Assembly: GCA_903772945.1 (NCBI GenBank)
Contig: CAICTM010001624.1
Coordinates: forward strand, 1 to 25,547
Direction: 5' to 3'
DNA length: 25,547 bases
Origin: Seminavis robusta
Taxonomy: Eukaryota; Bacillariophyta; Bacillariophyceae; Naviculales; Naviculaceae
The position numbers and the translations under genes were made by a program. Shown here piece by piece: positions 8,315 through 17,506 of the stretch. Every line of letters begins with the position of its first letter. Position 1 is the stretch's first letter. The notes below the pieces were generated by a model. That model was given only the letters and a program-made list of their open reading frames with translations, did no database searches and was not told the DNA's origin.

Positions 8315-8919
8315 ATGGCCACCGTCCGAGCCGCTCACTTGCTGATCAAGCACACTGGAAGTCGCAATCCAGTGTCGCGACGCACGAAGCAACAGATCAC
8401 CATGACTCCTGAGGAAGCCGAGGCCGAACTCAAGCAATACGAAGCCAAGATCAAAGCCGAAGGAGTCCATGAAGCGTTTCCCAAGTACGCCAAGATGCGC
8501 AGTGATTGTGGATCCTACGTGGAAAATGGAGACCTAGGAGACTTTGGGCGTGGTGAGTTGAGTGTCATTGCAAGGTTGCAGTCAAGAAGAAAAAGAACAT
8601 ATTTCATTTTTGTGGGTAAACTCGAGTTTTGGCGCCTCACTTTACTTCGTGTGCTCTATGATTTCCATTTTCCTTTCCTATTATTAGGTGACATGCAAAA
8701 GGTACGGAAATGGAAGTGGAAACTCATTGGAATGGAGTTTCTGTTGACTTAGCTGTGATTTCACAGCTGATGTCACTCATTATTTTTGCCTCACTCTCCT
8801 CCATTGTTCTTTTTTGTACTTAGCCTTTTGAAGATGCCACTTTCGCCCTGCAAGTCGGGGAAATGTCGGGCATAGTTTCTACGGATAGTGGACTGCACCT
8901 TATTTACCGCATTGCCTAA
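8315..8919 (+). CDS. Pin1-type parvulin peptidyl-prolyl isomerase without WW domain
   Basis: The three exons are 8315-8552, 8688-8701 (14 bases) and 8824-8919. Their introns of 135 and 122 bases have GT-AG ends. Joined, they give 115 aa, the usual size of a stand-alone parvulin domain, as in plant Pin1. The joined [16 protein letters not shown] fits the family block exactly and confirms the tiny exon. Catalytic residues are H13 (LLIKH), C65 (RSDCGSY) and H109 (DSGLHLI). The phosphate-binding loop is [10 protein letters not shown]: one Arg of the Pin1 pair R68/R69 is Asn here, but further basic residues follow. It should isomerise phospho-Ser/Thr-Pro bonds in cytosol and nucleus. No targeting peptide is seen. 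Without splicing, the frame reads through to a false stop at 8752. Confidence 0.9.
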
Positions 8920-9908
8920 GAAAAAGTATGATACACTATGACAATCAGCAACAAGGATGTATCATTGGTTCCTCTCATAATATTTTTTGGGCAGAAATTT
9001 ATGGAACCAACAACAACAATGAGGGTGTGGGTTGAATTAATGGTTGTGGTTGGTGTGCCTTGTCGCAAATGGTTGGTAGGCAACGCTCATGGAGGTGGTG
9101 GAATGAAGTGATGTACTTCGTCCCGGGTTGCAATGGCAGCCTGATTTATTTTATTAGAAAACAAAGGATCATTCAAATGAAACAACTACAACGCAAGTAT
9201 CAACCGTTTTGTTCATGATACCGTGGCTTGAAGAGGGTCAACCCGTTCCGTGCTCTGCGTGCAAGTCACAGCCAAGAATTTTCTAGCTAGACTCCAATCT
9301 ATGGCTAGCCGGTACACTACATACCACAGCACAGCATTGTCACCCCGAGAGTCATTTCGTGGCTATTACTGTGTGTGTTTGCCCAACTGAATTCTCCCTC
9401 TACACGAGTAGAAAGTTTGGGCAGTCCATGGTCGGGACATGCTCCATGGGCCAGGGCAACTCGTACGGTACAGTACCGGTGTGCCCTCCTGTCAAGCTTG
9501 CGTCACCAGGAGAACATGATGAGCATTTTTCTTTTTGAAAAGGCGCCGTGCAGGTTTTCTCATTCTTGGGCGCTGGCGATCCTTGACCATTTTGATCTGG
9601 CGCTCCCGCTTTCTACTATGCATACTACGAATTCATTGCCCTCTAGAGAGATATCCCTTGTAGACAAATTCAGCTACAATTCCCACTTTTTCCATGGCTG
9701 CCCTATGATAGATCTAGTAGGCTGCTTTGGGTTTGTTTGTTTGTTTGTGTAACTTATGAATTGTTTAGACTATCGATCTACAGAGCCACTGGCTCCGGTA
9801 TATGACTATGTCCCTTGCAGGGGACCTATCTCGGATGCCAGGACCTATCTTGACATCCCTCTTGTAACGACTTCTGCAATTTCTGCGCCGCCGACCATTC
9901 GCTCGCTA
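8920..9908. other. Intergenic, convergent gene ends, no supported gene
   Basis: This region lies between the 3' ends of the parvulin gene and the glutamate receptor gene. A 125-aa plus-strand open frame (9375-9752) is low in motifs and ends in a short TTTG tandem repeat (about 9729-9748), so I do not call it. CGTACGGTACAGTACCGGT at 9462-9480 belongs to the GTACCGGTAC-like family seen elsewhere in the window. Confidence 0.4.
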
Positions 9909-12206
9909 TCATCTTGGCAGGTCCTCGCCTTCGCCGTTTTCAGATGATGATCTACAACTCTTGTAGACACTACCTCGCGAGTTGGTGTGGCGATTACCGC
10001 CGTCATTGGAGTTGCTTCGTTTCATCGTGGGCGAGACAAAGTGTTTTACTACTCCTCGCTCACTTGAGGAAGATTCTTCCGATTCACTCGTCCAGAAGCC
10101 TGCACTGAGATGCGTTATCCTTGACCGCTCCATTTCCCTCCTTTTGGTGGTGTTGCGTTCACGAAGTTCGTCATCTCCCCACCGTCTACTATTGGTCATT
10201 TCTTCCTCCTCTTCTTTGAAAATGGGATTCTCTACGGGATTGCACCATTGGTCATAGCGATTCAGTTTCTTTTCCGCCCATTTGTCCTTCTTCTTGAACA
10301 TTGGACCAAGCATCGTCGCCATGAGCCCCGCAAAGGCAAACCCAAACACGACCGTCCAGATACCAGTGAGTTGTTCCACATTCAATGCAATGCCCTCTTC
10401 TCCTTCCCGTTCTGGACATTGACTCTGGGGAGTTGCCGCAAAAATGTGTCGGTCCAGCACTCCTTCGTACTTCATTTGATACAACCACGACATGAGTTCG
10501 TCAGACACTGAACTGGCAATGGGGATGCCAAAGTCTCGGTACGCCAGAACATCCCCAACTTTCGCCTTGTCGCAGTGACTTTGGTAGCGATGCAACACTT
10601 GCAAGTCTTCCAAGGATGCCAAGGCCGCATTGCAATACATGGATCTGTCAAAGTCCTGGCTTTTGGTCATGTAATCAAAAATTCGTTCTCGAGCCTCGCA
10701 ATCCCGACAGTTGAAACCTGGTTTGCCATCTCCTCCTAGATACTCGGGATCCGGGACAATTCGACCCGGATCGACGCCAAACAAATCAATAATTCGGGTT
10801 GCAACCTTGCGGCTGGCACAGAACTGATAGTTAGCTCTGATAGCTTTATCCAAGCTGTCAATGGGGCTTTTGGAAGCATCCTGCGTCAAAATGGCAGCCA
10901 AGTTGGCCGTGTAGACTGCCAGCACCAACAAGACAAAGGACAGAATCGCCAGTAGATTGATTTTTCCACCCACAGTAATCACCACGGGATCATAGGAACC
11001 ATTAAAGAATGACAGATAACTCATGTAGAGAGCTTTGGGAATGTGTTGTCGTCTCGGAATACTGCGGTGCTCGAGTGATTTTTCACCTGTAGTGACATGT
11101 GTTTTCATCACTTCATGCGTGTCGGGAAAGGCACTCCCCGGTGTCCCATATTCGTGAAAGATCATCAGCAAACCCAACACGGGCAAGCATATGAACGCAA
11201 TCATGATCCAAGAACCGGGCGTAAAGGGTTGAAAGATGGTCAGTAACGAGTTGAAAAAGGTTTCCATATAGTTCGCTCCCGTTTTGTCGTCGACAAAAGT
11301 GACAAGATAGACTGGATCACTTCCCAGTTCGATAAAGGGGGTGACAGACGCTCGTTTGTCGGTAATAGTGTAGGCTCCAATGCACAAATCCAGGAAACCC
11401 AGAGAAGTTGCATAGACGCACAGATCAAAGCTACTATTGCCGAAAAACTTTGCAGCTTCTGCTTCTATCCATTTGGGAGGTTGTGTCACGTTGAATGCGA
11501 ATCCTCCTCTTTGGGCGGCATCGACCATAAAGTCAACCACGGGACCGGTCCAGTACGGATTTGTGGCAAAGGATCCTTCTTGATTATAGGCTCCCATCCA
11601 ACCTCCCGTGTTGGCATTCAAAGCAACTTTGAGTACACGTCCAGACAAAGATTTGATCCGTTCGGAATAGGTGAATGAGTCCATAAAGCCACAAGTAGCA
11701 TAGGAATAATGAATGTTGGGAAAGATGGAGCTTGGCTTGTGATACAGGGAGCAATTGAGTGGATCCACAAAGCAAAAGGATCGTTGACAAAAGGATTTGT
11801 CACAATCTGGAGGAAGCGGTTCCACATTGGTACAGCTATCCAAAGAGCTGCAGAGCGGCGTCTTCAAATCATGGGGAGCACAATTGACTCCATACGTCTC
11901 AAAGTTGGTAGCCACACCCAGGATATCCGAACTTCGTTTGGATTGTCGTCGTTCGTAGGGCGCCAGTTCTTCATAGGAAAGGCAAGGGCATGATTCGTCT
12001 CCTGGAAAACGATCTGATTCAAACCGTTCGGCCGATGTCGACAGTTCCAGCTCAAAAATAGTCTCACTCTGTTCTTCTTCGTCGGCCAAGAGACGATGAG
12101 CTTGCTTTCTTCTCTGACCTTTGGTGCGGTCTCTTCTACTAGCGACACATGGTGTATTTAGTAGAAAGAGAGTTAATAATACCAAAACCGTTCCTGACTT
12201 GCCCAT
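9909..12206 (-). CDS. Ionotropic glutamate receptor-like ligand-gated ion channel
   Basis: This intron-less gene encodes 765 aa. Order of parts: signal peptide (1-22); acidic and basic linker; Cys-rich extracellular segment (73-172, at least ten Cys); ligand-binding half S1 (about 190-325); TM1 (332-350, WIMIAFICLPVLGLLMIF); pore loop (about 392-408); TM3 (416-440) with VYTANLAAIL, the receptor-family SYTANLAAF gating motif; S2 (about 445-600); TM4 (613-634); a charged, Ser-rich cytosolic tail of 130 aa. R285 in ITDKRASVTPF aligns with the Arg that holds the ligand alpha-carboxylate. The large periplasmic-binding-protein-like N-terminal domain of animal and plant receptors is absent and the Cys-rich segment takes its place. 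It probably conducts cations in the plasma membrane in response to an amino acid or similar ligand. The ligand cannot be read from sequence. Confidence 0.9.
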   Translation of the reverse strand: MGKSGTVLVLLTLFLLNTPCVASRRDRTKGQRRKQAHRLLADEEEQSETIFELELSTSAERFESDRFPGDESCPCLSYEELAPYERRQSKRSSDILGVATNFETYGVNCAPHDLKTPLCSSLDSCTNVEPLPPDCDKSFCQRSFCFVDPLNCSLYHKPSSIFPNIHYSYATCGFMDSFTYSERIKSLSGRVLKVALNANTGGWMGAYNQEGSFATNPYWTGPVVDFMVDAAQRGGFAFNVTQPPKWIEAEAAKFFGNSSFDLCVYATSLGFLDLCIGAYTITDKRASVTPFIELGSDPVYLVTFVDDKTGANYMETFFNSLLTIFQPFTPGSWIMIAFICLPVLGLLMIFHEYGTPGSAFPDTHEVMKTHVTTGEKSLEHRSIPRRQHIPKALYMSYLSFFNGSYDPVVITVGGKINLLAILSFVLLVLAVYTANLAAILTQDASKSPIDSLDKAIRANYQFCASRKVATRIIDLFGVDPGRIVPDPEYLGGDGKPGFNCRDCEARERIFDYMTKSQDFDRSMYCNAALASLEDLQVLHRYQSHCDKAKVGDVLAYRDFGIPIASSVSDELMSWLYQMKYEGVLDRHIFAATPQSQCPEREGEEGIALNVEQLTGIWTVVFGFAFAGLMATMLGPMFKKKDKWAEKKLNRYDQWCNPVENPIFKEEEEEMTNSRRWGDDELRERNTTKRREMERSRITHLSAGFWTSESEESSSSERGVVKHFVSPTMKRSNSNDGGNRHTNSRGSVYKSCRSSSENGEGEDLPR

Positions 12207-12764
12207 GGTCCTTGATTGATTCTATGCATAAAGGCTCTTTCAGTCGGCAACTCACTCAGCCCTCCTTGATCACTTGTTTACAAGAAAGTGTGGGTTTTGA
12301 TGAAAATTGTGGCGATAGAAGCACCGCGGGAAGCGATTTTCAACGGTGCATGACTGGATCTGCAAGCATTAGAGATACTTTGAAGCTGCGCCCGCAGAGC
12401 CCCTAGCAACCACCACATGTTTCGTTCCGATGTTTGAAGGCGTTGATCCTCCTCTACCGGTAGCTAGGGTTGCCGTTCAAGAAGCGTCAGATAGAAGTGC
12501 CATACCTGGCTGGTATCATAGGTAGCGGCCACCAGCCTAATCTTATGTTGTACGCTGATCCAATCAGAGCACAAGTGGAAGACTTCTCGAGGACTGCGAC
12601 TTTGGACTTGCAGCCCACTTCTGGTAAAAATGCTACATACCGTACCGGTACCGATACTCGGTTTCTCTCTTCATTCATTGGACGCCAATGATAGAGCTCT
12701 TTGAATGTGAGTGGATTGCAGTCACAAATTAGGTAAGAGTTCCTTCCTTCTTGGCATTATTCGA
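12207..12764. promoter_or_regulatory. Upstream region of the glutamate receptor gene
   Basis: This holds the receptor promoter and the 3' end of the BTB gene, both read on the minus strand. The palindrome GTACCGGTAC is at 12642-12651. TCATTGGACGCCA at 12675-12687 is identical to 8171-8183 upstream of the parvulin gene. I see no coding sequence. Confidence 0.4.
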
Positions 12765-13835
12765 TTAATACTGTCGCCGTCGACGTGACCTTTTGAAAAA
12801 GAAACTAATTGGAGGTATACTATCGTCACCTTGGTTGTTGCGGTTTGTTGTTTCACCATCACTAGCAGCACTACTACAGATTCCCCACTGATGTGGCAGG
12901 TGATCCGTGGGTGGAAAGATCATGGACCACAGTTTGTATCGACGGTGCCCATGGGGATCCTGGAGGAGGATGGTCGTGCCCAATTCCAATGCTCCTCCTT
13001 CGTGTTGTGGCGTTGTCTCGGGTTCCAAGCGAAACCCTTGATCATTTTCATATCTCAGAGGCCCTCCTTCCGCATAGTAGTCCCCATTGACTTGTTCCTC
13101 GGAGCATCCCAGACACAAAAAGACTCCATGAGTGTCATAGGCAGCATCGGGATGGAATGTCGATTCCAGATCGCCGTGTGGCGACGTAAAATGTGACGAC
13201 GACAAGGACCCTGGTTGTGGTTGTTGTTGGGTAGCACTTGTTGTTGTGATCCAATAGGCATGAATGGCCAGCTTTTGAATGGCACGGACATTCTGAGCTT
13301 CTGCTTCTTGGTACATGATGGGAATACAGTCGGGTTGTTGGAACATGATTTTGAGACTTCGCACCCATAGCTTGCGAATCATGCCTTCTAGCAGGAGGAA
13401 GGATGCGGCGGCTGCCAAACGAACAATCTGACGTCCCAAATCTTGTGCTGTTTGGTTATTATGGTTGTTAGTGTTTTCCTCGTGGCTGCCACCACCAAAA
13501 GAAGAAAAGGAATCCGCGTAGCAATAGGAAAGAATGGCTTCAATGATGGTACTGTCAAACGGCAGGTGTAGGGTGGACTCTTTTTGAAAGCTGCCATAGA
13601 ACAGCGTCTTGAAATACTCGCTCCGAGATGCCAAGATGAGTTTGTGGATTGGAAACTCGACGCCATCATTGGTTACAAGTATACCGTCGCTCAGATCCAC
13701 CTGTTGGCGGAGATGACCCACGTGGGATGCCAATTGAAACTGTGGCAAATCTTCAATGTCATAGTTCGTATTATGAAAGCTTCCCAGAAACTCATTCCAG
13801 CTATTGTCGTCACTACTATTACCACTGTCCGCCAT
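12765..13835 (-). CDS. BTB/POZ domain protein
   Basis: The protein is 356 aa. The start is the ATG at 13835: the frame is open further upstream to 13994, but that part has only a TTG at its head and reads like untranslated leader. The BTB domain covers about residues 44-108: VDLSDGILVTNDGVEFPIHK, then LILASRSEYFKTLFYGSF and ILSYCYADSF, with the usual D-G and F-x-x-H-K-x-x-L-A-S-R-S-x-Y-F core. A helical stretch follows (ARQIVRLA-like to MIRKLWVRSLK, about 140-180). After it comes a low-complexity Q/S-rich linker and an unassigned C-terminal part ending in KRSRRRRQY, a possible nuclear signal. BTB proteins dimerise and often serve as cullin-3 substrate adaptors. No Kelch, MATH or NPH3 domain is seen, so the substrate side is unknown. 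Confidence 0.82.
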   Translation of the reverse strand: MADSGNSSDDNSWNEFLGSFHNTNYDIEDLPQFQLASHVGHLRQQVDLSDGILVTNDGVEFPIHKLILASRSEYFKTLFYGSFQKESTLHLPFDSTIIEAILSYCYADSFSSFGGGSHEENTNNHNNQTAQDLGRQIVRLAAAASFLLLEGMIRKLWVRSLKIMFQQPDCIPIMYQEAEAQNVRAIQKLAIHAYWITTTSATQQQPQPGSLSSSHFTSPHGDLESTFHPDAAYDTHGVFLCLGCSEEQVNGDYYAEGGPLRYENDQGFRLEPETTPQHEGGALELGTTILLQDPHGHRRYKLWSMIFPPTDHLPHQWGICSSAASDGETTNRNNQGDDSIPPISFFFKRSRRRRQY

Positions 13836-14282
13836 TATTGGAAGGTTGTCCGGTACTGTACTGTACTGTAGCAACCACCAACATCTGCAGACCCAACAGC
13901 AAGAAAGATCTGCAGATTGTTCCGAAACGGATGCTGTTTTTGTTTTGTTGTCCTGTATCTTTTTAGGGTTCAGGGTTTTACCTTGGATCCACAAGAGATC
14001 AAGTTCGAAAAGAGGGGGCTGTCTGCTCTCAAAACGACAGGAGAAGGCTTCGTCATGCTAACATGGGCATCGGAGCTTTGTACTGCTATGTGTGGCCAGG
14101 GTTGGATGCAGTAGACTTGGTTGTTGTGGAGCGATTCATCGGTGGGTGAGGGAAGCGCAGCGAGCAAACATGACAGGTTCCGTTTTGGAATGGCTTCGCT
14201 TCCGTCGCGAAGGACAAAGGACAAAAGAGAATGATGAATCAAACCGGCATCAATCGTCCGCTGCAGTCTACAACAATGGAGC
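13836..14282. promoter_or_regulatory. Divergent promoter region, BTB gene and LRR gene
   Basis: The two genes start 447 bases apart on opposite strands, so they may share control elements. Close to the BTB start lies a short tandem repeat of TACTG (GGTACTGTACTGTACTGTAG, 13852-13871). Open frames in this interval are short and lack motifs. Confidence 0.5.
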
Positions 14283-14302
14283 ATGAATTTGAATCTGAAT
14301 GA
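14276..14302 (+). promoter_or_regulatory. Short uORF overlapping the LRR gene start
   Basis: An ATG at 14276 in a good context (ACAACAATGG) opens an 8-codon frame, MEHEFESE, that ends at 14302. It overlaps the LRR gene's ATG at 14283 in another frame. If the transcript starts upstream, this could reduce initiation at 14283 or move it to a later in-frame ATG, such as the one at 14340. Confidence 0.35.
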
Positions 14303-16919
14303 AACCAACACAAAAGCTGGCTCTTCGTTATGCAACAACATGAACGACGAGACCCAGAACAACATTAACGACGAGTCTGTCGTTCACGTAGATCCTCCCG
14401 TGGCCGAGGACAAAGATGGGGAAACAGAAGATCCAAATGTTTCGAAATCCCGTGATGCTGACATGTGCAATCGTGCCACTCGGAGAGACCCCAGTGGCAA
14501 GCATGAGAGAGGCACAACGTCACACGAAATTGGCTTGCTGGAACGACTCCAATCCCAAGAGCCCACACTCCAGTTTCTTCCCACTAAGACCAAGCCGCAG
14601 CATCAAAAGAAACAAGACGGGGATCCCCAGGGCAAGTGCGCCATGGCGGAACAAGTCACTTCCCATGGAGTCGTCACGAAGGAACTACTAGCATCACCAC
14701 TACCGCCTTCCAAAGCGGATGCTGTCGAACCATGGCATGACATGTTTGAGGCATGGGCAGCAGTGGAAGAAGACGAAGAAGCTCAGCCAGGAGCCTTTCG
14801 ACAATTGCCCGGTGCTCCACCCGTCATGATGATGCGTCAAAGACAGCCAACAGATGACATTTCCTACTCTGTTTCACAGCCGCCATCTCTATTGTTGGAA
14901 GAACACCAGCAGATGCCAATGCCACAGGAGACATCCACCCTGGACCATGAAGAATCCGCCCAACATCGTCGTCAAAGACAACATCATCGCCAACCAGACT
15001 CTGTGAACAGCAATGATATGTTGGTAGAAGCCCATCTGGTTGAAGAACAGGATGAAACAAGGCAAGGGGAGTTGGTCACAGCAGAACCAATGCCAACCAT
15101 CCGTACCGTCACTGCCAAAGAGTTCCTCCGCTCTCCAAATGGCAAAAGATTCCTCGTGGGTGGTATACTTTGTGCTCTGAGTGTTGCGGGGATTATTGTC
15201 GGAGTCCTTGTAGGTGTTGTTTTTCCAAAGGAAACAAGTGCCACACAACCACCGACACTGGCACCGACGTCCTTTGTTGAAGATCTCCTGCCAGCCTACA
15301 CCCAACAGGCACTGAACGATACAGATTCTCCACAGGCAAGGGCATACCAGTGGTATCTGGAAGATTTGGAGTACCAGGAAAAGAGCCAAGAAGAAGACGT
15401 TTCGTCGTTTGTGCCCCTCCAACGGTTTGTCTTGGCCACAATATACTATGCCCTCCACGGTGATGATTGGGTTCAAAACACGAATTGGTTGGATCACACA
15501 ACGTCCACATGCAATTGGTACTCTTCCTTTTTTGGGAGCATTTGTAGCACCGGCCCACAGGTTCGTCGAAGACAGCTTGGTGGTGGCCAGGCACACCTCT
15601 TTCGACACTTGCAGAACGAAGAGCAACCTCGAAACTACTACAACCGTCTCTCTCTCTACCAAAACAACTTGAACGGAACTCTGCCCCCAGAGATCAGTCT
15701 TCTGACCTACTTGGATGTGATCAATCTGCACGACCAATCTATTTCTGGGAGAATTCCATCTGAAGCTGGTTTACTAGAATACATCACTTTGTTTCAGCTC
15801 TTCAAAAATCACATCCAATCTACAGTGCCATCAGAGCTAGGACTGTTGCCCAGAGTGAAGCAACTCAATTTGGCATTCAATGAGTTGACAGGGACCATCC
15901 CAAGTGAACTGGGGCAGCTGCACGGCAGTTTGGAGTCGCTGTCGCTTTCGAATAACTTCATCCACTCTGTGCTGCCGACAGAACTTGGGCTGTTGACAAG
16001 TTGCACTGCAATGTACTTCTACAATACACCCAACCTCACAGGCCCCTTGCCTTCGGAGCTTGGCGCCATGGATGCTCTCAGGGAGCTTCACCTCAATGGT
16101 GCCAATTGGACTGGCACCCTCCCTTCTGAACTGGGTTCATTGGCTACCCTGACCGATGTCTATTTGAATAACAACCGCCATTTGGAAGGGACGATTCCAT
16201 CCTCTTTGGGGCAACTCACTGAATTGTCCAAACTATCATTGCACAATACGAATCTATCTGGATCAGTGCCCCCTGAACTATGCAGCCTGTTGGCCGCAGG
16301 AACCTTGACGTCTCTCTCTGTCGATTGTGACAAAGTGAGCTGTCCTTGCGATTGTGACTGTTCCCAAACGACCGGCGATCCTCCGTTTGAGTACGACGCG
16401 AACACTAGTGACACAAACGGCGGCAACGAATCAGGCACAGTCGCCGACCCGATGAATTCACCCAATGGAAGTCCCAAGGAAGATGAATGGGATGGGGAGT
16501 TGATCGAACTGCCCGACATTTTCCCACAGTCAGAAGTAGAAACGGGGCTCTCTGGTGATAGCAACGCAACACACCAACCAGATTTCGGTATTTTCGGAGG
16601 GTCTGGTGGTGGGGAAGTAGTCACGAATCCTCCTCCTGCTACGTTAGCCCCCACGCAAAATCTGGCAGAGACTAGTAGCCCTGCTGGCATCACAGGGGAA
16701 CTGGTTACGAGACCTGAGCTGTCAATGGCTACTCCTCCACCCAGAACGGATCCTCCAACGACTGTTCCGTCAGAGCCGAGCCCACCCCCTGGCGCTGGGG
16801 AGTTAGTCTCTTCTCCTCCTGTCGCACCATCCATGATTTCGGAGCCGGAACGCCCTCCCGAACTTCTTCCTATCATACCGATTGCTGCGACTTCACCTTC
16901 CTCAATGATAGGTGGATGA
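14283..16919 (+). CDS. Transmembrane leucine-rich-repeat protein, no kinase domain
   Basis: The protein is 878 aa from one exon. Residues 1-285 are polar, acidic and Q/H-rich with no signal peptide. One transmembrane helix covers about 290-314 (FLVGGILCALSVAGIIVGVL). After a P-T-L-A-P-T linker comes an LRR cap (FVLATIYYALHGDDW, then TNWL and CNW), and then about nine plant-type repeats (about 452-690) of the form L-x-L-x-x-N-x-L-x-G-x-I-P-S-E-L-G. The repeats close with a Cys cluster (CPCDCDC). The last 180 residues are acidic, then Pro/Thr-rich with repeated T-x-P-P-P and GELV blocks. The lack of a signal peptide and the internal helix predict a type II membrane protein with the LRR part outside or in a lumen. 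Diatoms have large families of such proteins, presumed surface receptors or adhesion molecules. The ligand is unknown. No kinase is present. Confidence 0.85.
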   Translation: MNLNLNETNTKAGSSLCNNMNDETQNNINDESVVHVDPPVAEDKDGETEDPNVSKSRDADMCNRATRRDPSGKHERGTTSHEIGLLERLQSQEPTLQFLPTKTKPQHQKKQDGDPQGKCAMAEQVTSHGVVTKELLASPLPPSKADAVEPWHDMFEAWAAVEEDEEAQPGAFRQLPGAPPVMMMRQRQPTDDISYSVSQPPSLLLEEHQQMPMPQETSTLDHEESAQHRRQRQHHRQPDSVNSNDMLVEAHLVEEQDETRQGELVTAEPMPTIRTVTAKEFLRSPNGKRFLVGGILCALSVAGIIVGVLVGVVFPKETSATQPPTLAPTSFVEDLLPAYTQQALNDTDSPQARAYQWYLEDLEYQEKSQEEDVSSFVPLQRFVLATIYYALHGDDWVQNTNWLDHTTSTCNWYSSFFGSICSTGPQVRRRQLGGGQAHLFRHLQNEEQPRNYYNRLSLYQNNLNGTLPPEISLLTYLDVINLHDQSISGRIPSEAGLLEYITLFQLFKNHIQSTVPSELGLLPRVKQLNLAFNELTGTIPSELGQLHGSLESLSLSNNFIHSVLPTELGLLTSCTAMYFYNTPNLTGPLPSELGAMDALRELHLNGANWTGTLPSELGSLATLTDVYLNNNRHLEGTIPSSLGQLTELSKLSLHNTNLSGSVPPELCSLLAAGTLTSLSVDCDKVSCPCDCDCSQTTGDPPFEYDANTSDTNGGNESGTVADPMNSPNGSPKEDEWDGELIELPDIFPQSEVETGLSGDSNATHQPDFGIFGGSGGGEVVTNPPPATLAPTQNLAETSSPAGITGELVTRPELSMATPPPRTDPPTTVPSEPSPPPGAGELVSSPPVAPSMISEPERPPELLPIIPIAATSPSSMIGG

Positions 16920-17506
16920 TCCTGAAGAAACCCAAATAGTACAGCTCACCGACCGCCTTGATTCCCACCAACCCCTCTCCCAGAACTCGAGGAAGTACCA
17001 GGATGCACACTTCGAAAGTAGAAGTAAACCCAGCACGGATTGTACATCCTTAATCTTGTTCAGGACAAGCTTTCCTTACTTCTGGTACCGGTATGCGTGC
17101 TTTGGAACCTCTCAATGATTTCTGAATGATTCATTGATCGACGACAGTGAATGTCATTGCATGTTTTTCTTTTTTAAAAGTTTACAACAATCGTAATCGT
17201 TTGCATGGTGATGCATCGCTACTTTAGACGTTAGGGATATAAATCATACTCTGATATGTTTGCAATGTTGCAATACACGTAGATGGGAGACCGGTAGAGT
17301 CCAAAGATCGTTCCCGGCCAATGCGGTACCAGTACATACCGCAAAAGAGAACACAGCAAGACAGGATTTTAGTCACGTTTGTGATTCTCATTCCTCCTCC
17401 AAAACAACCAACCAACCTTCCCATTGCAATTCGACGCTCCACACCAGTCCAGTCTGACCAAACCATCCATCCCGATACAGCACAGCACAGCACAACACAA
17501 TAAAAT
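16920..17506. promoter_or_regulatory. Intergenic, EMC10 promoter and leader
   Basis: I see no gene. The last 35 bases before the EMC10 ATG are CA-rich with tandem CAGCA units (ACAGCACAGCACAGCACAAC). TGGTACCGGTATGC at 17083-17096 is a near match to the GTACCGGTAC motif. Confidence 0.4.

Noticed and set aside
9375..9752. 125-aa plus-strand frame
   Set aside because: No recognisable domain, it ends in a simple TTTG repeat, and it lies between two gene 3' ends.
14889..15737. 282-aa minus-strand open frame
   Set aside because: It lies opposite the LRR gene and lacks any domain. The plus frame explains the region.
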